The notes under the pieces: generated by a model
What the model was told of the DNA's origin: nothing
Databases searched by the model: none
What the model saw: only the letters and a program-made list of their open reading frames with translations
NCBI GenBank assembly: GCA_003246895.1
Contig: QKCL01000065.1
Span: 1 to 55,134 of the forward strand
Direction of reading: 5' to 3'
Source: Spirochaetota bacterium
GTDB taxonomy: Bacteria; Spirochaetota; UBA4802; UBA5550
Length of the DNA stretch: 55,134 bases
Position numbers and translations under genes: made by a program
Shown: in pieces, positions 27,046 to 34,853 of the stretch
How the letters are laid out: every line of letters begins with the position of its first letter
Numbering within the stretch: position 1 is the first letter of the stretch

Positions 27046-28050
27046 CTACCAGGATATTTTTTTAACCTTACCGTTTCCATAATCGCATACGAGAAGGTTT
27101 CCGTCACCGTCAAGGGCAAGCCCCCTGGGTTTGTTAAACCGGGCGGTTTCCCCGTCACCGTCAGTATCTCCCTCTGTGCCGTCACCGGCAAAGGTTATGA
27201 CATTGCCAGAAGGTGTAATTAGCTGGATTCTGTTATTGTTCTCATCAGAAACAAACACAGAACCATTACCGTTTACTGTTATTCCATGGGGGCTGTTGAA
27301 CTGTGCATCGTCTACGGTTCCAGTGACGGTACCGCCTGTGCTGTCTGAGGTCAGTTCAGATACTATAACATCTACGATGTTTCCTGAAGCAGGTATATCT
27401 ATTTCGATAATGTTGTTGCTTGAATTGCCTGCATCTGTCGCGTAAAGGACAACAGAATTATCCTCATTGACAGAGATAGTCAGGCCGTGGGGATTTTCAA
27501 TGTCTACTCCAGCGTCCAGACTGCCGGTGAGATTTTCCGGTGTTCCAGCATTTCCGCTTCCGTCTATTGGAATTTTATATACATTACCTGAATACTCATC
27601 TGTTACATAAAGATTACCGTCATTATCCAGGGCAAGACCTGAAGGAGAGTCCAGGACAAGGGAGTTGACAAAACCCGTAGTGTCACTTACAGAACCGTCA
27701 TCTGAAACTTCCAGTTTTATTATGGAACCGTCAGTTGAACTGCCTCCGGCTGTTGATCCGGTGTCTGCAACATATACTATATCTGTGGTCCCGTTGGTAA
27801 CAGCAACTATTCCGTCCGGGTGTCCGCCGGAGACAGTATATATTGTGGATATACCTCCATCTTCTGTGATCTGAATGACATTACCGCTGTCTATGTCTGT
27901 TACGTAGATATTACCTGATTCTGCAACTGTCACTCCGTCAGGTGAGCCGCCGAGGTTTGCAATGGTCTCAACACTTGTGCTTCCCGAACCTGAACTGCAG
28001 GAAATTAAAGCGGAAAGTGTAAAGGCTAGAAAAATAATGTATATTTTCAT
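27046..28050 (-). CDS. NHL-repeat beta-propeller lipoprotein
   Basis: 334 residues. Lipoprotein signal with lipobox LISC, then a Ser/Gly linker and about six NHL-type blades, each with a D-G-x-N/G-(L/I)-x-V-(A/T)-D-x-x-(N/S) core (for example PRGLALDGDGNLLVCDYGNG and PHGITVNGNGSVFVSDENNN). It is Asp/Asn/Gly-rich and low in Lys, unlike neighbours. It should be anchored to an outer or inner membrane and may bind ligands or proteins. Ends convergent with the DUF5320 gene, with an AT-rich hairpin AATGTT-ttaatt-AACATT near 27013 between them. The 154 bp upstream, to the EamA gene, holds no identifiable feature. Confidence 0.8.
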   Translation of the reverse strand: MKIYIIFLAFTLSALISCSSGSGSTSVETIANLGGSPDGVTVAESGNIYVTDIDSGNVIQITEDGGISTIYTVSGGHPDGIVAVTNGTTDIVYVADTGSTAGGSSTDGSIIKLEVSDDGSVSDTTGFVNSLVLDSPSGLALDNDGNLYVTDEYSGNVYKIPIDGSGNAGTPENLTGSLDAGVDIENPHGLTISVNEDNSVVLYATDAGNSSNNIIEIDIPASGNIVDVIVSELTSDSTGGTVTGTVDDAQFNSPHGITVNGNGSVFVSDENNNRIQLITPSGNVITFAGDGTEGDTDGDGETARFNKPRGLALDGDGNLLVCDYGNGKVKKISW

Positions 28051-28204
28051 TTTTGTCCTCCAGGCAGATTAGTGACAGTATACTGACAATATACAAAAAA
28101 AACAGGGATTCCGGCAATGAAATTTTAATATTTTAAAATAAAATTAAATTCTGAAGAATTTATCTTTCTGTTACAAGAAATGATATGAAAAGGCAGGGAA
28201 GAAA

Positions 28205-29095
28205 TTATCTGGATCTGTATATGGGGGTGAATCTTTTTATAAGATAACTGTATATACCTGTAACACCAACGAGTGATATGGATATCAGTATGGTTCCCAT
28301 AAGCATTCTCTCTGTAAAGGGTTCGGAGAAGAAAACAATTCCAAGAATTATGGCAAAGAGAATTCTAGAGGCTGAGATGAGAGATCCGGGCGCAGCATCT
28401 ATGTATCTGTATCCAATGGTGATGAAAACCTGCCCCAGAAGAGAGAAAAATCCGACTCCGAAACAGTAGAGGATGTTTATGCCATGGGGCATGACAAAAT
28501 ATGGAACAACAATTACCGCGTTGAGAAGTGTGCCGAATCCCATGAGATAAATGAGAATGATATAGCTGTCGTTATCCTTCCGCGCTTCTCTGAGTGATGT
28601 TATTGCAAAACCCGCTGTTATTCCCGAAATGAGGGCAAAGATATCTCCTCCATTAATTGAAGAAAAGCCTTTTGGTGAATTTTCAGGTGACACTATCATG
28701 AATATTCCGCAGAGGCTGAGAACGAGATATAAAAAATAGCGGGGAGAGACCTTTTCGTCGTTCATGAATGGTGTTATGAGAAATACGAAAACTGGGTAGG
28801 TCATGTTCAGAAGATTGGCCTTGCTTACATTTGAATACTGCACACCCATGAAAAAGAAAATGACGGCAACAGTGTTGAAAAGTGCCCTGAGGTATACATA
28901 TTTTCTTTTTCCCGGCCTGAAACTCTTTTTCTTCCACAGTGTAACAGCAAGAACAGATATGAACCCGAATGAAAACCTTATAAATGAAAGTTCTATGGAG
29001 GGGATGTCGCTGCCGGATGTTATGAGTTTAACAAAAACTGTGGCAAGTGCAAAGAGAAAGGCTGAAAGAACAAGATATGTTACACCAATAAACAT
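28205..29095 (-). CDS. EamA/DMT family transporter
   Basis: 296 residues with ten hydrophobic segments in two five-helix halves, the DMT layout. The signature FALATVFVKLITSGSDIPSIE then LSFIRF near the N-terminus and LGQVFITIGYRYIDAAPGSL in the second half are typical. Probably exports a metabolite or amino acid across the inner membrane. Substrate unknown. Its upstream neighbour on the same strand is the Lgt-like gene, which ends one base beyond its start, so they may be co-transcribed. Confidence 0.85.
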   Translation of the reverse strand: MFIGVTYLVLSAFLFALATVFVKLITSGSDIPSIELSFIRFSFGFISVLAVTLWKKKSFRPGKRKYVYLRALFNTVAVIFFFMGVQYSNVSKANLLNMTYPVFVFLITPFMNDEKVSPRYFLYLVLSLCGIFMIVSPENSPKGFSSINGGDIFALISGITAGFAITSLREARKDNDSYIILIYLMGFGTLLNAVIVVPYFVMPHGINILYCFGVGFFSLLGQVFITIGYRYIDAAPGSLISASRILFAIILGIVFFSEPFTERMLMGTILISISLVGVTGIYSYLIKRFTPIYRSR

Positions 29096-29096
29096 G

Positions 29097-29846
29097 CTAT
29101 GCTCTCCGGATTCTGCTTATGTAAATGTGGCCTGATATCCCTGCTAAAATAAACCCCATTGCCACAAACTGCGCCTGTGTCAGTCCCAGCAGGATTTCAG
29201 GGTTGAGCCGTATGAACTCCACCGAAAATCTGGACAGTCCGTTGAGAATAAGATATGTGAATATGAGAAAACCCTTCCTGTGATCCCCTTTTCGCAGCTG
29301 CATGAGAATGTAGAAAAATATAAATGACAGCACCGATTCAAAAAGCGGAGTCGGGTAGACTGTAACCGAAACGGGAACAATACCGTTGGGATAGGCCATG
29401 CCGAATATTGAATCTGTAGGTATGCCGTAGCAGCCGTCACCTGAAACGTGGCATCCGAGCCTGCCGATTCCGTATCCAAGGGCCATTGGAGCCGCACTGA
29501 CGTCAAAGACTTTGAGAATATCTTCATTACTCTTTCTTATCAGGTAAAACGCGGTTATGAAGGAGAGAACAAATCCGCCGTAAACTGAAAGCCCGGCTCC
29601 TGAAAAGATCATATCCATGGGATCTTTTCTGAATGAACCCAAATTTTCCAGAATATGAAAGAGTTTTGCGCCGATAATAGCAGAAGGGATAACAGTGATC
29701 AGAATTCTGTAGGCCAGATCCGGGTCGATTCCGGTTCTTTTGTACTCCCTCTCCATGAAGAGAAAGGGGAGATAGAATGCAAGCCCAAGCAGAAGACCGT
29801 ATGATCCGATTGTTATGAATTTGTAATTGAATATTATGGGATACAT
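29097..29846 (-). CDS. Lgt-family prolipoprotein diacylglyceryl transferase-like protein
   Basis: 249 residues with about seven membrane helices, starting MYPIIFNYKFITIGSYGLLL. AGGAG lies 6 bp before ATG 29846, which is preferred over an in-frame ATG at 29921. The central motif ALGYGIGRLGCHVSGDGCYG replaces the classical Lgt GRxGNFxN-E motif, and GLSVYGGF replaces the HGG loop. It belongs to a divergent Lgt group with Cys/Asp residues at the active-site loop. Since lipobox proteins exist in the window, some Lgt activity is needed, but whether this protein is the true enzyme is uncertain. Inner-membrane protein. Confidence 0.75.
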   Translation of the reverse strand: MYPIIFNYKFITIGSYGLLLGLAFYLPFLFMEREYKRTGIDPDLAYRILITVIPSAIIGAKLFHILENLGSFRKDPMDMIFSGAGLSVYGGFVLSFITAFYLIRKSNEDILKVFDVSAAPMALGYGIGRLGCHVSGDGCYGIPTDSIFGMAYPNGIVPVSVTVYPTPLFESVLSFIFFYILMQLRKGDHRKGFLIFTYLILNGLSRFSVEFIRLNPEILLGLTQAQFVAMGFILAGISGHIYISRIRRA

Positions 29847-30023
29847 GTTATCTCCTGTAGTCCGTTGTTCTCCTGCGTAATAGACATGGGAATAATTTTC
29901 CTTTATGGGAACGGTTGTCAAGGTTTATTCTCACAGGAATATGAATACCCGGACAGGGCTCCGGTGCGGATAATTTATATTTAACAAATTGTGAATCACA
30001 GATACTAACAGGGATATTGATTT

Positions 30024-30380
30024 ATGGATAAAAGTGAAAAGGTTCAGCTAATACGCCGTGGGAACGAACTCTTCAATGAGGGTAATGTTTATCAGGCCAT
30101 GCAGATCTTTGTAAAAACCGGCTACAGAGACGGAATCCTCCGTGCGGCGGATTTTATATATTATGACAAGAAACAGCCCCTCATGGCCCTGAAGTTTTAC
30201 AAAATGATAAACCGCCAGGACAGGGTCGATGAGATATTCGCAAGAATGATGTTCGCCTTTTCAAGGCTTGTGAAGGATGATAAAAAAACTGAAAACAGTG
30301 ATGAAGATATTGAAGTAAAGGTGCACCCGAAACTCAAAATTTTAGCCGAGGAGATTATCAGGGAAGATGAGAAAAAGTAG
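30024..30380 (+). CDS. Small tetratricopeptide-like helical protein
   Basis: 118 residues, helix-rich. Residues about 8-75 read like two TPR-type hairpins (RRGNELFNEGNVYQAMQIFV, then DKKQPLMALKFYKMI), with a charged linker and helical tail. No catalytic feature. It overlaps the start of the M16 peptidase by 14 bp, so it is likely translated with it and could be an assembly partner. I do not know a named family for it. Confidence 0.7.
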   Translation: MDKSEKVQLIRRGNELFNEGNVYQAMQIFVKTGYRDGILRAADFIYYDKKQPLMALKFYKMINRQDRVDEIFARMMFAFSRLVKDDKKTENSDEDIEVKVHPKLKILAEEIIREDEKK

Positions 30381-31881
30381 TCTTTTTATTGCGGTACTGT
30401 TCATAGCGGTATCATATTGCGGTCACGTCCTTTTGGCCGGAGAGAATATTTCACTGAAGGATTATATTGAAAATAAAGTTGTGGAGAAAAAACTCGATAA
30501 CGGCATAACCGTTCTCCTCATGAACCGGGGTTTTGCCCCGACCCTTGCCATGAATATTTCATTCAGGGTCGGTTCAGTTGATGAGGAATACAGTACAATT
30601 GGAGCCGCCCATATACTTGAACATATGCTCTTCAAGGGAACCGATAAACTCGGTACGAAGGATTTTAAAAAGGAGAGTGAAATACTTAATAAAATTGAAG
30701 CCCTCGGAGAAACCATCACAAGGCTCAAACTTGAAGACAAGGGGAACAGCAGGCTCCCTGAACTTGAAAAGGAACTGAAAGAGCTTCAGAAAGAGCATTC
30801 CGCCTACACAACAGGTTCCCCCTACAGCAGAATCTATTCCGAAAACGGAGGAGTGGGATTCAACGCCGGGACATCTCGGGACACAACGGGATACTACATA
30901 CAGCTTCCTTCGGATAAACTGGAACTGTGGGCAAAACTTGAATCTGAAAAACTTAAAAAACCCGTATTCAGGGAGTACTACAGGGAAAGGGATAATATCA
31001 TGGAGGAGAGGCTCATGCGTTATGATTCAAACGCATCGGGTTTTCTTTATGAGAAGTTCTTTGCAGCGGCCTTTATTGCTCACCCCTACAGGCACCCAAC
31101 AATCGGATGGAAATCAAACATAGAGAACATGTCCCTTAAGGATATAAGGAAGTTCTTCGGAAAATACTATATCCCTTCCAGAATGACAATCGTGGTTGTG
31201 GGAAGGCAGGATGTAAACAGAACCTTTGATATAATAAAGAAGCATTTCGGAACACTGGAATACAGGCCTGAACCGGGTGAGGTGAAAACTATTGAACCCG
31301 GCCAGGACGGGGAACGCCGTGTTGAGGTGAACTTCAGGTCAAGGCCCTCACTCATTATAGGCTGGAAAAAACCCACATATCCGAAAAGGGAGGATTATAT
31401 TTTTGATGTAATGTCTTCCTCTCTCAGTGAAGGGAGAACCTCTTACCTTTACAGAACACTTGTTCTCGAGAAAAAGGTCGCAGCAGGCGTTGACGTGTGG
31501 AGCGGCGGGCCAGGTGCCCGTTATGAGAATCTTTTCATGATTATAGCCAGACCCGCTGAAGGGGTTACGCCGGAGAGACTGGAAAGCGAGATATATAAGG
31601 TACTTGATGAATTCCGTAAAACCGTCAGTGAAGAGACACTTCAGAAGGTCAAGAACATGACAGAGTCATCATACATATTCATGCTCGACAGCAATGAGAG
31701 AATAGCCTCAAACCTTGCCTATTACCAGTCTGTTTTCAGAAACTGGAGGTACATGTCAACTTATCTGGACAATATCAAAGATGTCACCATAGACGACATC
31801 AGGAAAACATATGACAGGTACATTGTTCCGTCAAACAGGACAGTTGCAATACTCAGGGACAGCAGGGGGGAAGGAAAGTGA
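30367..31881 (+). CDS. M16 zinc metallopeptidase, catalytic
   Basis: 504 residues. Signal-anchor-like N-terminus, then the inverted zinc motif HILEH in GAAHILEHMLFKG (His82, Glu85, His86), with the third ligand Glu expected in the NIMEERLM helix about 130 residues later. Between them lies a 45-residue coiled-coil insertion (LNKIEALGETITRLKLEDK and on). The C-terminal domain has the M16 RY-type substrate site EGRTSYLYRTLVLEKKVAAG. Predicted periplasmic. It should form a heterodimer with the degenerate M16 protein encoded immediately downstream (ATGs 3 bp past its stop). Confidence 0.9.
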   Translation: MRKSSLFIAVLFIAVSYCGHVLLAGENISLKDYIENKVVEKKLDNGITVLLMNRGFAPTLAMNISFRVGSVDEEYSTIGAAHILEHMLFKGTDKLGTKDFKKESEILNKIEALGETITRLKLEDKGNSRLPELEKELKELQKEHSAYTTGSPYSRIYSENGGVGFNAGTSRDTTGYYIQLPSDKLELWAKLESEKLKKPVFREYYRERDNIMEERLMRYDSNASGFLYEKFFAAAFIAHPYRHPTIGWKSNIENMSLKDIRKFFGKYYIPSRMTIVVVGRQDVNRTFDIIKKHFGTLEYRPEPGEVKTIEPGQDGERRVEVNFRSRPSLIIGWKKPTYPKREDYIFDVMSSSLSEGRTSYLYRTLVLEKKVAAGVDVWSGGPGARYENLFMIIARPAEGVTPERLESEIYKVLDEFRKTVSEETLQKVKNMTESSYIFMLDSNERIASNLAYYQSVFRNWRYMSTYLDNIKDVTIDDIRKTYDRYIVPSNRTVAILRDSRGEGK

Positions 31882-31883
31882 AA

Positions 31884-33260
31884 ATGTTCAGAAATATAAC
31901 AGCAGCGGTTTTCGCACTATGCCTCATTCCTGCCGGTATGGCCCTGGCTTCAGGCATGAACTTCAGTCTGCCGGAAGTGAAAAAGGCTGAAACAGGAAGC
32001 GGTGTAAAACTTTTTTATATTAAGGATGAGCTGCCCAAAACAGTAATTTATGTATCTGTGGGGTACGGAAGAATATATGAGAATTCGCAAAATGCAGGTA
32101 CAGGAGACATTCTGGCCGGTACCCTGAAGCACAGCGGATCAAAAAAATATCCCGGGCAGAAACTCTATTCGGTTCTTGAAAATATCGGCGGGGAGATAAG
32201 TATTTCATCGGGATGGGAGAACACGTATATAAGCATTGAGGTGCTGAGTAAATATACGGATCTTGCATATGACATACTGAAAGATCTCCTTCAAAACCCG
32301 CTTTTATCTGAGGAGAGCCTTGCCTTTTCAAAGAAATCCATGAAGGACAAACTTAAAAGAAATCTGGATGACCCGGAGTACAGAGCCTTTCTGAAGGTCC
32401 GGGAGATAATCTACGGCGGCAGCGGCTACGGGGCTGTGATGACAGACAGGTCCATTGAAGATGTGAAGGTGGAGAATCTGAAGTCTGTATGGAAACGATA
32501 TTTCGTGAGCGGAAACATGAATATAGCGGTTTCATCTTCGGAAGGTTTTGAATCTGTGGAAAAGGGAATCTCATCAGCCACTGAAAAAGTTCCCTCGGGC
32601 CCCAGAACATATTACACTGTGGATAACAAAAACATAAAAGAGAATATAGAGAGAAGCAGGGGGAAGATCTATCTCATACCAATGAAACTCAAACAGGCTA
32701 CCATCGTAAAGGGTACTGTTGCGCCCGATAACAGGTATGAGGGCAGGTATGCCCTTGATGTGATGAATTATATTCTCGGCGGAGGATCATTCACTTCAAG
32801 GCTCATGAGCGAGGTGAGGGTCAAGAGAGGATATGCATACAGTGTCTTTTCTCTGGTCAGAAACAGGTATAAGACAGGAATATTTCTATCCTTTGCCCAG
32901 ACCAGGAATTCAAATGTGGGAGATGTTCTCAAACTCTTTGATGATATTTTCCGTGACATGTATACGGCGGGAGTGTCCGATTCAGAGGTCAAAAGGGCTG
33001 TTGACAGTATAAAAAACAGTTATGTATTCAGTTTTGTAAAGACCTCACAGATCGTATCTAATTTTCTTGAACTTGAGTATAACGGATTTGATGAGACATA
33101 CTTCAATAGATACCTGAAGGGTATATCAGAAGTATCAGGAGGGAATGTGGCGGAGGAGTGCCGCAAACTTCTTTCAGGGGGAACAATCACTGTAATCGCA
33201 GGGGATGAGTCGCTTAAGGCTGAATTGTCAAAACTAGGCGATGTGGTCGTTGTAAAGTAA
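31884..33260 (+). CDS. M16 peptidase-like protein lacking zinc motif
   Basis: About 458 residues with a signal peptide (MFRNITAAVFALCLIPAGMA). The position equivalent to the HxxEH motif reads GTGDILAGTLKHSG, so the zinc ligands are lost and it should not cleave peptides itself. The second half keeps the conserved GGGSFTSRLMSEVRVKRGYAY segment that holds the substrate strand. Such pairs of one active and one inactive M16 subunit are common. It would close the chamber and bind peptide. A GTG at 31878 is an alternative start. Confidence 0.88.
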   Translation: MFRNITAAVFALCLIPAGMALASGMNFSLPEVKKAETGSGVKLFYIKDELPKTVIYVSVGYGRIYENSQNAGTGDILAGTLKHSGSKKYPGQKLYSVLENIGGEISISSGWENTYISIEVLSKYTDLAYDILKDLLQNPLLSEESLAFSKKSMKDKLKRNLDDPEYRAFLKVREIIYGGSGYGAVMTDRSIEDVKVENLKSVWKRYFVSGNMNIAVSSSEGFESVEKGISSATEKVPSGPRTYYTVDNKNIKENIERSRGKIYLIPMKLKQATIVKGTVAPDNRYEGRYALDVMNYILGGGSFTSRLMSEVRVKRGYAYSVFSLVRNRYKTGIFLSFAQTRNSNVGDVLKLFDDIFRDMYTAGVSDSEVKRAVDSIKNSYVFSFVKTSQIVSNFLELEYNGFDETYFNRYLKGISEVSGGNVAEECRKLLSGGTITVIAGDESLKAELSKLGDVVVVK

Positions 33261-33474
33261 TGGCAAAAAAAGAGCATATAAACCCTAAAAATTATTCTTT
33301 CATTGTCCGACACTTTTAGAAGGGGACTTTCTGGTCTATATTATTTTACACCACCATGGGTGTTTAAGAACTGCAAACGTGTACGGGATATAATGTCAAA
33401 AAACCGGTTTTGCGGAGTGCAATAAACAATCATGAAACGGATTTCATGAAATACAGAGTTCAAGGATGAACATT
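33261..33474. other. Intergenic region before small ORF and greA
   Basis: 214 bp without a gene. It contains a perfect TATAAT at 33389-33394, but the upstream -35 region is poor (TTTAAG at 20 bp). It probably carries the promoter for the small ORF and greA. No terminator is visible after the M16 gene. Confidence 0.35.
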
Positions 33475-33615
33475 ATGGCAAAAAAAGTAGTTGATTTAAT
33501 GACATTTAGAATTGAAAAAACATTACGGGAAAACGGCTTTGACCTCAAAAAGGACGACACAAGTATCGTCAAGCTGCTTATCAAGCTGAACAACACCGAA
33601 GAAGCAAAGCAATAG
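33475..33615 (+). CDS. 46-residue basic small protein before greA
   Basis: Starts MAKKVVDLMTFRIEKTLREN and continues with Lys/Asp-rich, helical sequence ending in LLIKLNNTEEAKQ. AAGGATG lies before the ATG and the stop is 16 bp before greA, on the same strand, so it could be translated from the greA message. No homology recognised. The frame has coding-like features (charged amphipathic helices, no rare stretches) but short length limits certainty. Confidence 0.55.
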   Translation: MAKKVVDLMTFRIEKTLRENGFDLKKDDTSIVKLLIKLNNTEEAKQ

Positions 33616-33631
33616 GAAACAGGAGATCTTA

Positions 33632-34123
33632 ATGACCAATACCAATATTGAAGAGAACAAACAGAAAATAAGAGATGAACTCGAGAAACTTAAATATGAA
33701 TTTAAAATAGAGCTGCCAAAAAAAATTGCCGAAGCAAGGGAGTACGGCGATTTGAAGGAGAATGCTGAATACCACGCAGCAAGGGAAAGGCAGGCGTTTG
33801 TAAAGGCGCGCATAGCCCAGCTCACAGACCAGCTGAACAAGCTCAATGACATGAAGATGGATGACATTCCCGAAGACAGGGTCGGGTACGGTTCTGTAGT
33901 TACTGTAACAGACCTTGACGGAGATGATGAGCAGGTCTTTACATTTGTTTCCCAGAATGAGGTGAACCCTTCTGAGGGAAAAATTTCACTGAATTCTCCA
34001 TTCGGTACTGCAATGCAGAACAGGACAGCCGGAGATGAGGTTCAGGTTCATGTTCCTGCAGGAGTAAGGGAGTTAAGGATAGTTAAACTTGTCACAATCC
34101 ACGGCAGGGAATTCACCGCATAG
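33632..34123 (+). CDS. greA: Transcript cleavage factor GreA
   Basis: 163 residues. The N-terminal coiled coil has the tip sequence AREYGDLKENAEYHAARERQ with the acidic residues (Asp, Glu) that coordinate the catalytic metal in the RNA polymerase secondary channel. The C-terminal FKBP-like domain has VTDLDGDDEQVFTFV and ISLNSPFGTAM, then GDEVQVHVPAG. It reactivates backtracked RNA polymerase. A GreB assignment is possible, but the length and C-terminus fit GreA. Confidence 0.92.
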   Translation: MTNTNIEENKQKIRDELEKLKYEFKIELPKKIAEAREYGDLKENAEYHAARERQAFVKARIAQLTDQLNKLNDMKMDDIPEDRVGYGSVVTVTDLDGDDEQVFTFVSQNEVNPSEGKISLNSPFGTAMQNRTAGDEVQVHVPAGVRELRIVKLVTIHGREFTA

Positions 34124-34240
34124 TATGCCCCCGGGGCCTGTCATCTCTGATGGGCCCATGTGAATTTTCCTTCAAAGAGCTGAATGCTGAAAATTTACTT
34201 TCCTACTAATATACATTATTGTGAGATTGTCTGAAAACAG

Positions 34241-34269
34241 TTGACGTAAATTTTAGATGCATAAATAAT
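34241..34269 (+). promoter_or_regulatory. Promoter candidate for signalling pair
   Basis: TTGACG and AATAAT separated by 17 bp, 29 bp before the start codon at 34299. Confidence 0.5.
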
Positions 34270-34298
34270 TTTTAAAAAAGACTATTTTTGGAAGATTC

Positions 34299-34853
34299 AT
34301 GCGATACAGGCGAGTACCCGTCGTTTTTACGGCAGGGTTATTATTAAATATATCCGGCTACTCCTTTAATGAATTATTAAAAGAGTATTTTCAGACTTAC
34401 CTGTTTATTGATTCCACGGGAACTCTTCTTTCCGCAGCAGTGCTGGGACCCTTTTACGGCGCAGTAACGGGGCTGGTGAGCAACCTGATTATGGGGCTCT
34501 TTTATAATCCGGTGAATATACCATTCGGTATTGTCAGTATCTTTATAGGGCTTACAGCAGGACTGGTCTATAAAAAATTCGGAATTCTTAATATCAGGGG
34601 ATTCCTTATATCCCTCTTTTCTATAGCTTTTGTAACTGCCATGACCGGTGCAGTTGTCGCATATCTTGTGTTTGACGGAGTCACAGGATCGAAGCTGGAT
34701 CTTAAAATAATCTCTCTGCTTCATTATGGGTATGAAGTATTAATAAGTTCATTTCTTGTGAGGTTTCCTGTAAACATAATAGACAAGGGTATCAGTCTCA
34801 TGATCGTTCTTATTATACTTTCAATGACTCCCAGGAGATTAGAGAATGATTAA
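34299..34853 (+). CDS. ECF-S-like small membrane protein, probable sensor partner
   Basis: 184 residues with about five membrane segments. STGTLLSAAVLGPFYGAVTG, VSNLIMGLFYNPVNIPFGIV and IFIGLTAGLVYKK resemble the substrate-binding (S) subunit-like membrane domains of ECF transporters and membrane sensor domains. No ATPase or T component is adjacent. It overlaps the hybrid histidine kinase gene by 8 bp. It probably acts as a separately encoded membrane sensor or accessory for that kinase, and a vitamin-uptake role is the alternative. Confidence 0.55.
   Translation: MRYRRVPVVFTAGLLLNISGYSFNELLKEYFQTYLFIDSTGTLLSAAVLGPFYGAVTGLVSNLIMGLFYNPVNIPFGIVSIFIGLTAGLVYKKFGILNIRGFLISLFSIAFVTAMTGAVVAYLVFDGVTGSKLDLKIISLLHYGYEVLISSFLVRFPVNIIDKGISLMIVLIILSMTPRRLEND

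Noticed and set aside
34124-34200. Hairpin after greA (GGGGCC / GGGCCC words)
   Set aside because: Imperfect stem with no T run, so I do not call a terminator.
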